Assembly (NCBI RefSeq): GCF_050624435.1
Contig: NW_027459444.1
Coordinates: forward strand, 508,501 to 572,500
Source of the DNA: Tenrec ecaudatus
Taxonomy: Eukaryota; Chordata; Mammalia; Afrosoricida; Tenrecidae
Direction: 5' to 3'
DNA: 64,000 bases
Shown: positions 28,201 to 41,651 of the stretch, in pieces
Numbering within the stretch: the first letter of the stretch is position 1
How the letters are laid out: each line of letters starts with the position of its first letter
Position numbers and translations under genes: made by a program
The notes under the pieces: model-generated
Told to the model about the DNA's origin: nothing
What the model saw: the letters and a program-made list of their open reading frames with translations, nothing else
Databases searched by the model: none

Positions 28201-29336
28201 ATTCCATAAAGTGCATATTTCCCTAAAATTCCCTACTTATACAAAAGAGGTAAAAAATAAAAACAAACACAAAATATAAAATCCCCAACAAAACAGTAAC
28301 TGAGCTTCTTTTTAAAAATTGTAAAAAACTCACAAGAGAAACTAATGTCTGTGTTTGTTAATATTAAAAAAAGTGAAAAATCTCTGGATGGGGGACTCCC
28401 ACACCCTAGCTTTACATATCTCACCTCATCAGTCTGTGGGGCTTGAATACATTGGATATAAAATTACAGCTACATTGGCATTAAAGGTGTGTGGTATAGC
28501 ATGAGTGCATGCTACTTCTGATAAACTTTCTAAAAACAGAAAGTGAAGCAGATGGTCATAATGCAGCTCATCATAAGTATAATAGAGCACAACTCAGAGA
28601 TTATGTTTTCTGCGTCTTTGAACTGATATGAGCCAATTGAGATGTGGGATGATGAACTGAATGTGAAATTGACCTGTTTTTTAAAAGCTTGAATGATCTG
28701 GAGGTTAAATGGAATGGGGAAATGTATGGTTTCAATCCTTGGAATAGTGTTTTGGGGACCTTTCTGGAACCTTTTTCATGATGCCAATTAACTTCCAACA
28801 CTGTGGATAGTGACACACATTCAATGAAGCAAGTGCTTGGCTGCCAACTTTGAGCCGGCTCTATTACTGCCTACTCTGCTTATCCAGACATTTCCTTGCA
28901 AACTGGCATTATTTTTTTACACAAATAAGTTTCTAATGGCTTATTTTTTCAATTTCCATAAACCACATTATTTAATAAATTTTTTTTTGATCTCCACAAA
29001 TGAAAACTTGGTTATAAAGTATAAACACGAGGGTTATTGGGTAAAATTGACTGCAGGACACAGGGTACTGGGAACTTCCGAAGCCTAGGGATTTGGGTGG
29101 AAACACTGATTGAGGCACTCTATGACACCGCTTGACCTGGAATAGCCCTCATGTGGACCTACGACGTGTGATATCTAGGCAGTGAGCCCTCCTACTCAGT
29201 CACAATCACCGAATCCTCAGAACTGTTTTGGAGATAGGGGAGACTGCATATAAAATCCCCAGAATGGATCAGTGTCCAGGCTGGAGTCTGAAGGCATCAA
29301 TATATTAAAGATACTTGCTTCTGTTTGCATCACTTT
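25240..29336 (+). repeat. Macrosatellite unit 7
   Basis: 4,097 bp. Short T-tract near 25,880. Its last third matches unit 6. It has several private changes in the middle, for example gtaggtctgc near 26,782 in the antisense RTE segment and caggagcacaaaagg near 27,330. Confidence 0.92.
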
Positions 29337-32300
29337 CATCCCTATCATTCTTCTCATGCAGCCAAAACTCAGTCCCAGGGGGATGGCAACTACAGTAACC
29401 AGACTGTTCTGTCTGACTTCTATGTTAGGACACATAGACCATCTGAATAAACAATTTAATTCTGTGTCCCTCTCCCTCCGATAGACAAAACTGCAGCCAG
29501 CACCAGAACTTAAGCCTGCAGACTAAGAGTTTGTCAAAAGTCTAGAATAAGCAGTCAATACCCTGGAAACCTAGCCTGCAGAAGAGAAGACACAGAATCA
29601 AAAGCTACAACTGAAAAAAAAAAAAAGCTCCAGGTGGGTGTCATTCAGACAACTGATTCCAATGAAAACACTTGACCTTCTCACAGTGTAAAATTGCTTT
29701 TACTTCCATACTATTGTAATACAAACAGTTTCCCCTATCTCACCTCCAAATGTAACTCCAGCAGATTCAAGTATATTAAGGAAGAGGCAATTATTCTGGT
29801 GTTTTCTCTGCACCGATTATGGAGCCTGAAACAGTTTTACTATTCTCAGCTCATGCCTTAGATTTTCAACTATTTGAATGTGAAGGAAATCTTAACATGC
29901 CGCATTTCACAGGCTGCCTTCTGTGTTGCCTCACCCAGATTTACGTTTTTCATTTTGAGAGTGCCTCAACATGGTGTTTGTTGTTTTTTTTTGTGGTCAA
30001 GGGGCATTGTCATTTTCCATCATCAGATGTTTATGGGAAATTTTACATCCTGCAGTTCCCCGTATACAACAATTACATTATACAATGGAGATTTCTGTAT
30101 CTTTCTGTTTTTCACAACAGGTTATGCTCACTCATATTGTTAGCTTATCACGCCAAATGTCCCAGATGCACAGGTGGTGTTAATTGAAGGGCGGAATGAT
30201 TCATGCATTGGTCACTTTAGCATTGCAAGTTCATGAGCATCTTGATTTTGAAAGTCAGTAGAGGGAGATGATGCCTTAGCCAGTAAAATGCTACTCCTTC
30301 CAAGTCTCACGTACACTCAGACATATCTGAGCAGAAGCCACATTATCTACATGAAACAGCTTTGGGTGCTCCACATCTATATGCAGATGCCCACCAAATA
30401 TGAGATTATTTTGCTTTCTCTGAGTTGGCTCTTACTAGCAGTCAGCCTCATTCTATCTCTTTTGTAGATGGTTGTGGATTCTGGGGGGCCATTGGCATAA
30501 TGGTGGGCTTATGAGATTAAAAAGATCTTTTAGGGTAGTTTCTTGATGTGCATTTAATATTTAATTACAACTCTCTTTTATACACGTGTGTCTGTGGATT
30601 TCCACATCTAAAGGGCACAGATTAACACATTCCCATAGCAGAGTGAACCTCCCTTCAGTCATGTCTATAGGTATTTCTCCTCCCTATGTGCAGCTGGACA
30701 GTAATTCATCTGGGAAACATCTGGTAAACCAGCACAATGGTGCTTCCCCAACTTTCTGTGATGAGGGACCAGGACATTGGTTAACTTTTTAAAAGTCTCC
30801 TGACACGTCCTAGGGATGTCTGTTTCTGGGATCATAGAGGCTTCCTCTTCCTTGGTTGGTCTTGTTGGTAGGTGCTATCCAGTTGGTCTGCTTCAAAGCA
30901 ACCGCAATGTACAGGACAAGGAAAGGCTTGCCAATCCTGGGCCACCCTCATATCTTTTTGATGTTTGAACCCATCTTTGAAGCCCCCGTGAGCATGCATC
31001 CTGCAAACGACCTGGCTCTTTGTCACTGGCCCTCCCCTTTAATCTGACCAGAAGTGTTCGTCATCTGGCCCTCTCTCTGGCAAGGTTCTGCCTTGGTTTA
31101 CTAGTCCTCCACTACCTGACAGTGTTTCCATGAGTAGCATAAGGTTTTCAGTGGTGTATTTCGTCATTCTCAGTGTGTCCTTAGTCTAGACACCCTGCTG
31201 CGCGCTTTGCCCTTTACATGACATTGCTGGCATTGGAAATAGCAGTGACCTGCACTCTGACTTTCCTTTCTGTACCTAGCTACAAATGGACAGATTTTAA
31301 ACAGGTCACGGTTTATCACCGACCCATGTACCACCCTTGAAGAAGCATTGGGGTAGATAATAAATCACGAGTAGTCCTGCACAAGGTGATGGAGCCCTCG
31401 TGTCTGAGTGGTTACAAACACCAGGCGCCCCAGGCGCACAAAAGGCGCTTTTATTTCAGTAAAGAGTTAACAACCTCAGAAACCCAGATGGGCAGTTCTT
31501 TCCACCTGCAGCCACCCACACTGCATGTCTTTGTTGAGATGGAGGAGGACATTGTGGATTGGTGTGGGACATATGGGCTAATGTTGGACTTATAGACTTG
31601 GGCTGCACTGGTTTGGGATTTTTTCTCCATGTGCATTTACCCTTTATCTGAAGCTCTCTTTTATACATTTCAGTTTCTGTGGATTTATTTCTCTAATGTA
31701 CTCAGATTAACACAACTAATATAAGAAAAGGCAGGACACAAGTAAGCACCCGTTTCCGTTTGGGAAAGACACTAAACAGTGAAAAGTTATTTTCCTCCAT
31801 GCCATCTCTGGGTGGCACGAACAGTTAAGTGCTTAATTCGTCACTAAAACGATCATCTGAGCCCATATGGTGGTACCTCAGAAGACAGACCTGGTGGTCT
31901 GCTTTTGAACCCTCATAGAGCCTTGTAGCCCCTATCTCACAAGGTTCAGTTTGGCTCTGCACACCAGGTTTCAATGACTTGGAATCTACCCCACAGTAAC
32001 TGTTTAGATGCAAGGATACTCAGTCCTGAGTTATGACCGGCCCCATCCTGACGATTCTGTCATGAGGCAGTTCTGTCCGAAGTCAAATACCTCATGATAC
32101 TAGCTTTTCTTTTCTTATTTTTTTCCACAGGTAGTTAAAAGACTTTATTAGGAAGGCTTTGAAGTCAAAAGTAACACTCTTGATAGAATTTTCTTTCATC
32201 CTTTAAGTCAGCTCTGCAAATATATAATCAGTGATTTTGCTGTAAGATAAAAGATACGTTAATTTATTTAAGATAAAATATATTTTAGTTCTTAAAATTT

Positions 32301-33437
32301 ATTCCATAAAGTGCATATTTCCCTAAAATTCCCTACTTATACAACAGAGGTAAAAAATAAAAACAAACACAAAATATAAAATCCCCAACAAAACAGTAAC
32401 TGAACTTCTTTTTAAAAATTGTAAAAAACTCACAAGAGAAACTAATGTCTGTGTTTGTTAATATTAAAAAAAGTGAAAAATCTCTGGATGGGGGACTCCC
32501 ACCCCCTAGCTTTACATATCTCACCTCATCAGTCTGTGGGGCTTGAATACATTGGATAAAAAATTACAGCTACATTGGCATTAAAGGTGTGTGGTATAGC
32601 ATGAGTGCATGCTACTTCTGATAAACTTTCTAAAAACAGAAAGTGAAGCAGATGGTCATAATGCAGCTCATCATAAGTATAATAGAGCACAACTCAGAGA
32701 TTATGTTTTCTGGGTCTTTGAACTGATATGAGCCAATTGAGATGTGGGATGATGAACTGAATGTGAAATTGACCTGTTTTTTAAAAGCTTGAATGATCTG
32801 GAGGTTAAATGGAATGGGGAAATGTATGGTTTCAATCCTTGGAATAGTGTTTTGGGGACCTTTCTGGAACCTGTTTCATGATGCGAATTCACTTCCAACA
32901 CTGTGGATAGTGACACAAATTCAATGAAGCAAGTGCTTGGCTCCCAACTTTGAGCCGGCTCTATTACTGCCTACTCAGCTTATCCAGACATTTCCTTGCA
33001 AACTGGCATTATTTTTTTACACAAATAAGTTTCTAATGGCTTATTTTTTTTCAATTTTCATAAACCACATTATTTAATAATTGTTTTTTGATCTCCACAA
33101 ATGAAAACGTGGTTATAAAGTATAAACAGGAGGGTTATTGGGTAAAAGGGACTGCAGGACACAGGGTACTGGGAACTTCCGAAGCCTAGGGATTTGGGTG
33201 GAAACACTGATTGAGGCACACTAAGACACCGCTTGACCTGGAATAGCCCTCATGTGGACCTACGACATGTGATATCTAGGCAGTGAGCCCTCCTACTCAG
33301 TCACAATCACCGACTCCTCAGAACTGTTTTGGAGATAGGGGAGACTGCATATAAAATCCCCAGAAAGGATCAGTGTCCAGGCTGGAGTCTGAAGGCATCA
33401 ATATATTAAAGATACTTGCTTCTGTTTGCATCACTTT
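29337..33437 (+). repeat. Macrosatellite unit 8
   Basis: 4,101 bp. Pairs with unit 9 along almost its whole length. Shared variants include cattatacaatggag (near 30,076), ttaattgaagggcgg (near 30,180), cgtgagcatgcatcc (near 30,987) and a T-tract reading gtttgttgttttttttt. No gene seen. Confidence 0.93.
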
Positions 33438-36400
33438 CATCCCTATCATTCTTCTCATGCAGCCAAAACTCAGTCCCAGGGGGATGGCAACTACAGTAAC
33501 CAGACTGTTCTGTCTGACTTCTATGTTAGGACACATAGACCATCTGAATAAACAATTTAATTCTGTGTCCCTCTCCCTCCGATAGACAAAACTGCAGCCA
33601 GCACCAGAACTTAAGCCTGCAGACTAAGAGTTTGTCAAAAGTCTAGAATAAGCAGTCAATACCCTGGAAACCTAGCCTGCAGAAGAGAAGACACAGAATC
33701 AAAAGCTACAACTGAAAAAAAAAAAAAAAAGCTCCAGGTGGGTGTCATTCCGACAACTGATTCCAATGAAAACACTTGACCTTCTCACAGTGTAAAATTG
33801 CTTTTACTTCCATACTATTGTAATACAAACAGTTTCCCCTATCTCACCTCCAAATGTAACTCCAGCAGATTCAAGTATATTAAGGAAGAGGCAATTATTC
33901 TGGTGTTTTCTCTGCACCGATTATGGAGCCTGAAACAGTTTTACTATTCTCAGCTCATGCCTTAGATTTTCAACTATTTGAATGTGAAGGAAATCTTAAC
34001 ATGCCGCATTTCACAGGCTGCCTTCTGTGTTGCCTCACCCAGATTTACGTTTTTCATTTTGAGAGTGCCTCAACATGGTGTTTGTTTTTTTTTTTTTGTG
34101 GTCAAGGGGCATTGTCATTTTCCATCATCAGATGTTTATGGGAAATTTTACATCCTGCAGTTCCCCGTATACAACAATTACATTATACAATGGAGATTTC
34201 TGTACCTTTCTGTTTTTCACAACAGGTTATGCTCACTCATATTGTTAGCTTATCACGCCAAATGTCCCAGATGCACAGGTGGTGTTAATTGAAGGGCGGA
34301 ATGATTCATGCATTGGTCACTTTAGCATTGCAAGTTCATGAGCATCTTGATTTTGAAAGTCAGTAGAGGGAGATGATGCCTTAGCCAGTAAAATGCTACT
34401 CCTTCCAAGTCTCACGTACACTCAGACATATCTGAGCAGAAGCCACATTATCTACATGAAACAGTTTTGGGTGCTCCACATCTATATGCAGATGCCCACC
34501 AAATATGAGATTATTTTGCTTTCTCTGAGTTGGCTCTTACTAGCAGTCAGCCTCATTCTATCTCTTTTGTAGATGGTTGTGGATTCTGGGGGGCCATTGG
34601 CATAATGGTGGGCTTATGAGATTAAAAAGATCTTTTAGGGTAGTTTCTTGATGTGCATTTAATATTTAATTACAACTCTCTTTTATACACGTGTGTCTGT
34701 GGATTTCCACATCTAAAGGGCACAGATTAACACATTCCCATAGCAGAGTGAACCTCCCTTCAGTCATGTCTATAGGTATTTCTCCTCCCTATGTGCAGCT
34801 GGACAGTAATTCATCTGGGAAACATCTGGTAAACCAGCACAATGGTGCTTCCCCAACTTTCTGTGATGAGGGACCAGGACATTGGTTAACTTTTTAAAAG
34901 TCTCCTGACACGTCCTAGGGATGTCTGTTTCTGGGATCATAGAGGCTTCCTCTTCCTTGGTTGGTCTTGTTGGTAGGTGCTATCCAGTTGGTCTGCTTCA
35001 AAGCAACCGCAATGTACAGGACAAGGAAAGGCTTGCCAATCCTGGGCCACCCTCATATCTTTTTGATGTTTGAACCCATCTTTGAAGCCCCCGTGAGCAT
35101 GCATCCTGCAAACGACCTGGCTCTTTGTCACTGGCCCTCCCCTTTAATCTGACCAGAAGTGTTCGTCATCTGGCCCTCTCTCTGGCAAGGTTCTGCCTTG
35201 GTTTACTAGTCCTCCACTACCTGACAGTGTTTCCATGAGTAGCATAAGGTTTTCAGTGGTGTATTTCGTCATTCTCAGTGTGTCCTTAGTCTAGACACCC
35301 TGCTGCGCGCTTTGCCCTTTACATGACATTGCTGGCATTGGAAATAGCAGTGACCTGCACTCTGACTTTCCTTTCTGTACCTAGCTACAAATGGACAGAT
35401 TTTAAACAGGTCACGGTTTATCACCGACCCATGTACCACCCTTGAAGAAGCATTGGGGTAGATAATAAATCACGAGTAGTCCTGCACAAGGTGATGGAGC
35501 CCTCGTGTCTGAGTGGTTACAAACACCAGCCGCCCCAGGCGCACAAAAGGCGCTTTTATTCCAGTAAAGAGTTAACAACCTCAGAAACCCAGATGGGCAG
35601 TTCTTTCCACCTGCAGCCACCCACACTGCATGTCTTTGTTGAGATGGAGGAGGACATTGTGGATTGGTGTGGGACATATGGGCTAATGTTGGACTTATAG
35701 ACTTGGGCTGCACTGGTTTGGGATTTTTTCTCCATGTGCATTTACCCTTTATCTAAAGCTCTCTTTTATACATTTCAGTTTCTGTGGATTTATTTCTCTA
35801 ATGTACTCAGATTAACACAACTAATATAAGAAAAGGCAGGACACAAGTAAGCACCCGTTTCCGTTTGGGAAAGACACTAAACAGTGAAAAGCTATTTTCC
35901 TCCATGCCATCTCTGGGTGGCACAAACAGTTAAGTGCTTAATTCTTCACTAAAACGATCATCTGAGCCCATATGGTGGTACCTCAGAAGACAGACCTGGT
36001 GGTCTGCTTTTGAACCCTCATAGAGCCTTGTAGCCCCTATCTCACAAGGTTCAGTTTGGCTCTGCACACCAGGTTTCAATGACTTGGAATCTACCCCACA
36101 GTAACTGTTTGGATGCAAGGATACTCAGTCCTGAGTTATGACCGGCCCCATCCTGACGATTCTGTCATGAGGCAGTTCTGTCCGAAGTCAAATACCTCAT
36201 GATACTAGCTTTTCTTTTCTTATTTTTTTCCACAGGTAGTTAAAAGACTTTATTAGGAAGGCTTTGAAGTCAAAAGTAACACTCTTGATAGAATTTTCTT
36301 TCATCCTTTAAGTCAGCTCTGCAAATATATAATCAGTGATTTTGCTGTAAGATAAAAGATACGTTAATTTATTTAAGATAAAATATATTTTAGTTCTTAA

Positions 36401-37539
36401 AATTTATTCCATAAAGTGCATATTTCCCTAAAATTCCCTACTTATACAAAAGAGGTAAAAAACAAAAACAAACACAAAATATAAAATCCCCAACAACACA
36501 GTAACTGAACTTCTTTTTAAAAATTGTAAAAACTCACAAGAGAAACTAATGTCTGTGTTTGTTAATATTAAAAAAAGTGAAAAATCTCTGGATGGGGGAC
36601 TCCCACCCCCTAGCTTTACATATCTCACCTCATCACTTTGTGGGGCTTGAATACATTGGATATAAAATTACAGCTACATTGGCATTAAAGGTGTGTGGTA
36701 TAGCATGAGTGCATGCTACTTCTGATAAACTTTCTAAAAACAGAAAGTGAAGCAGATGGTCATAATGCAGCTCATCATAAGTATAATAGAGCACAACTCA
36801 GAGATTATGTTTTCTGGGTCTTTGAACTGATATGAGCCAATTGAGATGTGGGATGATGAACTGAATGTGAAATTGACCTGTTTTTTAAAAGCTTGAATGA
36901 TCTGGAGGTTAAATGGAATGGGGAAATGTATGGTTTCAATCCTTGGAATAGTGTTTTGGGGACCTTTCTGGAACCTGTTTCATGATGCGAATTCACTTCC
37001 AACACTGTGGATAGTGACACACATTCAATGAAGCAAGTGCTTGGCTGCCAACTTTGAGCCGGCTCTATTACTGCCTACTCAGCTTATCCAGACATTTCCT
37101 TGCAAACTGGCATTATTTTTTTACACAAATAAGTTTCTAATGGCTTATTTTTTTCAATTTTCATAAACCACATTATTTAATAATTTTTTTTGATCTCCAC
37201 AAATGAAAACGTGGTTATAAAGTATAAACACGAGGGTTATTGGGTAAAAGGGACTGTAGGACACAGGGTACTGGGAACTTCCGAAGCCTAGGGATTTGGG
37301 TGGAAACACTGATTGAGGCACACTAAGACACCGCTTGACCTGGAATAGCCCTCATGTGGACCTACGACGTGTGATATCTAGGCAGTGAGCCCTTCTACTC
37401 AGTCACAATCACCGACTCCTCAGAACTGTTTTGGAGATAGGGGAGACTGCATATAAAATCCCCAGAAAGGATCAGTGTCTAGGCTGGAGTCTGAAGGCAT
37501 CAATATATTAAAGATACTTGCTTCTGTTTGCATCACTTT
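33438..37539 (+). repeat. Macrosatellite unit 9
   Basis: 4,102 bp. Nearly identical to unit 8 up to about 37,000, consistent with a recent one-unit duplication. The T-tract near 34,082 has expanded relative to unit 8. No gene seen. Confidence 0.93.
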
Positions 37540-40500
37540 CATCCCTATCATTCTTCTCATGCAGCCAAAACTCAGTCCCAGGGGGATGGCAACTACAGTA
37601 ACCAGACTGTTCTGTCTGACTTCTATGTTAGGACACATAGACCATCTGAATAAACAATTTGATTCTGTGTCCCTCTCCCTCCGATAGACAAAACTGCAGC
37701 CAGCACCAGAACTTAAACCTGCAGACTAAGAGTTTGTCAAAAGTCTAGAATAAGCAGTCAATACCCTGGAAACCTAGCTTGCAGAAGAGAAGACACAGAA
37801 TCAAAAGCTACAACAGAAAAAAAAAAAAAAAAAGCTCCAGGTGGGTGTCATTCAGACAACCGATTCCAATGAAAACACTTGACCTTCTCACAGTGTAAAA
37901 TTGCTTTTACTTCCGTACTATTGTAATTCAAACAGTTTCCCCTATCTCACCTCCAAATATAACTCCAGCAGATTCAAGTATATTAAGGAAGAGGCAATTA
38001 TTCTGGTGTTTTCTCTGCACCGATTATGGAGCCTGAAACAGTTTTACTATTCTCAGCTCATGCCTTAGATTTTCAACTATTTGAATGTGAAGGAAATCTT
38101 AACATGCCGCATTTCACAGGCTGCCTTCTGTGTTGCCTCACCCAGATTTACGTTTTTCATTTTGAGAGTGCCTCAACATGGTGTTTTTTGTTTGTTTGTT
38201 TGTTTTTTGGTCAAGGGGCATTGTCATTTTCCATCATCAGATGTTTATGGGAAATTTTACATCCTGCAGTTCCCCGTATACAACAATTACATTAAACAAT
38301 GGAGATTTCTGTATCTTCCTGTTTTCCCAACAGGTTATGCTCACTCATATTGTTAGCTTATCACGCCAAATGTCCGAGATGCACAGGTGGTGTTAACTGA
38401 AGGGCGGAATGATTCATGCATTGGTCACTTTAGCATTGCAAGTTCATGAGCATCATGATTTTGAAATTCAGTAAAGATAGATGATGCCTTAGCCAGTAAA
38501 ATGCTTCTCCTTCCAAGCCTCACGTACACTCAGACATATCTGAGCAGAAGCCACATTATCTACGTGAAACAGCTTTGGGTGCTCCACATCTATATGCAGA
38601 TGCCCAACAAATATGAGATTATTTTGCTTTCTCTGAGTTGGCTCTTACTAGCAGTCAGCCTCATTCTATCTCTTTTGTAGATGGTTGTGGATTCTGGGGG
38701 TCATTGGCATATTGGTGGGCTTATGAGATTAAAAAGATCTTTTAGGGTAGTTTCTTGATGTGCATTTAATATTTAATTACAACTCTCTTTTATACACGTG
38801 TGTCTGTGGATTTCCACATCTAAAGGGCACACATTAACACATTCCCATAGCAGAGTGAACCTCCCTTCAGTCATGTCTATAGGTATTTCTCCTCCCTATG
38901 TGCAGCTGGACAGTAATTCATCTGGGAAACATCTGGGAAACCAGCACAATGGTGCTTCCCCAACTTTCTGTGATGAGGGACCAGGACATGGGTTACCTTT
39001 ATAAAAGTCTCCTGACACGTCCTAGGGATGTCTGTTTCTGGGATCATAGAGGCTTCCTCTTCCTTGGTTGGTCTTGTTGGTAGGTGCTATCCAGTTGGTC
39101 TGCTTCAAAGCAACCGCAATGTACAGGACAAGGAAAGGCTTGCCAATCCTGGGCCACCCTCATATCTTTTTGATGTTTGAACCCATCTTTGAAGCCCCCG
39201 TGAGCATGCATCCTGCAAACGACCTGGCTCTTTGTCACTGGCCCTCCCCTTTAATCTGACCAGAAGTGTTCGTCATCTGGCCCTCTCTCTGGCAAGGTTC
39301 TGCCTTGGTTTACTAGTCCTCCACTACCTGACAGTGTTTCCATGAGTAGCATAAGGTTTTCAGTGGTGTATTTCGTCATTCTCAGTGTGCCCTTAGTCTA
39401 GACACCCTGCTGCGCGCTTTGCCCTTTACATGACATTGCTGGCATTGGAAATAGCAGTGACCTGCACTCTGACTTTCCTTTCTGTACCTAGCTACAAATG
39501 GACAGATTTTAAACAGGTCACGGTTTATCACCGACCCATGTACCACCCTTGAAGCAGCATTGGGGTAGATAATAAATCACGAGTAGTCCTGCACAAGGTG
39601 ATGGAGCCCTCCTGTCTGAGTGGTTACAAACACCAGCTGCTCCAGGCGCACAAAAGGCGCTTTTATTCCAGTAAAGAGTTAACAACCTCAGAAACCCAGA
39701 TGGGCAGTTCTTTCCACCTGCAGCCACCCACACTGCATGTCTTTGTTGAGATGGAGGAGGACATTGTGGGTTGGTGTGGGACATATGGGCTAATGTTGGA
39801 CTTATAGACTTGGGCTGCACTGGTTTGGGATTTTTTCTCCATGTGCATTTACCCTTTATCTAAAGCTCTCTTTTATACATTTCAGTTTCTGTGGATTTAT
39901 TTCTCTAATGTACTCTGATTAACACAACTAATATAAGAAAAGGCAGGACACAAGTAAGCACCCGTTTCCGTTTGGGAAAGACACTAAACAGTGAAAAGCT
40001 ATTTTCCTCCATGCCATCTCTGGGTGGCACAAACAGCTAAGTGCTCAATTCGTAACTAAAACGATCATCTGAGCCCATATGGTGGTACCTCAGAAGACAG
40101 ACCAGGTGGTCTGCTTTTGAACCCTCATAGAGCCTTGTAGCCCCTATCTCACAAGGTTCAGTTTGGCTCTGCACACCAGGTTTCAATGACTTGGAATCTA
40201 CCCCACAGTAACTGTTTGGATGCAAGGATACTCAGTCCTGAGTTATGACCGGCCCCATCCTGACGATTCTGTCATGAGGCAGTTCTGTCCGAAGTCAAAT
40301 ACCTCATGATACTAGCTTTTCTTTTCTTATTTTTTTTCCACAGGTAGTTAAAAGACTTTATTAGGAAGGCTTTGAAGTCAAAAGTAACACTCTTGATAGA
40401 ATTTTCTTTCATCCTTTAAGTCGGCTCTGCAAATATATAATCAGTGATTTAGCTGTAAGATAAAAGATACGTTAATTTATTTAAGATAAAATATATTTTA

Positions 40501-41651
40501 GTTCTTAAAATTTATTCCATAAAGTACATATTTCCCTATAAATTCCCTACTTATACAAAAAGAGGTAAAAATAAAAACAAACACAAAATATAAAATCCCC
40601 AACAAAACAGTAACTGAGCATCTTTTTAAAAATTGTAAAAAACTAACAAGAGAAACCAATGTTGTGTGTGCTTGTTAATATTAAAAAAAGTGAAAAATCT
40701 CTGGATGGGGGACTCCCACCCCCTAGCTTTACATATCTCACCTCATCAGTCTGTGGGGCTTGAATACATTGGATAAAAAATTACAGCTACAATGGCATTA
40801 AAGGTGTGTGGTATAGCATGAGTGCATGCTACTTCTGATAAACTTTCTAAAAACAGAAAGTGAAGCAGATGGTCATAATGCAGCTCATCATAAGTATAAT
40901 AGAGCACAACTCAGAGATTATGTTTTCTGGGTCTTTGAACTGATATGAGCCAATTGAGATGTGGGATGATGAACTGAATGTGAAATTGACCTGTTTTTTA
41001 AAAGCTTGAATGATCTGGAGGTTAAATGGAATGGGGAAATGTATGGTTTCAATCCTTGGAATAGTGTTTTGGGGACCTTTCTGGAACGTGTTTCATGATG
41101 CCAATTCACTTCCAACACTGTGGATAGTGACACACATTCTATGAAGCAAGTGCTTGGCTGTCAACATTGAGCCGGCTCTATTACTGCCTACTCAGCTTAT
41201 CCAGACATTTCCTTGCAAACTGGCATTATTTTTTTACACAAATAAGTTTCTAATGGCTTATTTTTTTCAATTTCCATAAACCACATTATTTAATAATTTT
41301 TTTTATCTCCACAAATGAAAACGTGGTTATAAAGTATAAACACCAGGGTTATTGGGTAAAAGGGACTGCAGGACACAGGGTACTGGGAACTTCCGAAGCC
41401 TAGGGATTTGGGTGGAAACACTGATTGAGGCACACTAAGACACCGCTTGACCTGGAATAGCCCTCATGTGGACCTACGACGTGTGATATCTAGGCAGTGA
41501 GACCTCCTACTCAATCACAATCACCGACTCCTCAGAACTGTTTTGGAGTCAGGGGAGACTGCATATAATGTCCCCAGTAAGGATGAGTGTCTAGGCTGGA
41601 GTCTGAACGCATCAATATATTAAAGATACTTGCTTCTGTTTGCATCACTTT
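37540..41651 (+). repeat. Macrosatellite unit 10
   Basis: 4,112 bp. Has a GTTT-type microsatellite in the T-rich tract (near 38,183-38,207) and private changes such as aaagatagatgatgcc near 38,472 and attttttttccacagg near 40,329. Divergence rises toward its right end, next to the edge copy. Confidence 0.92.
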
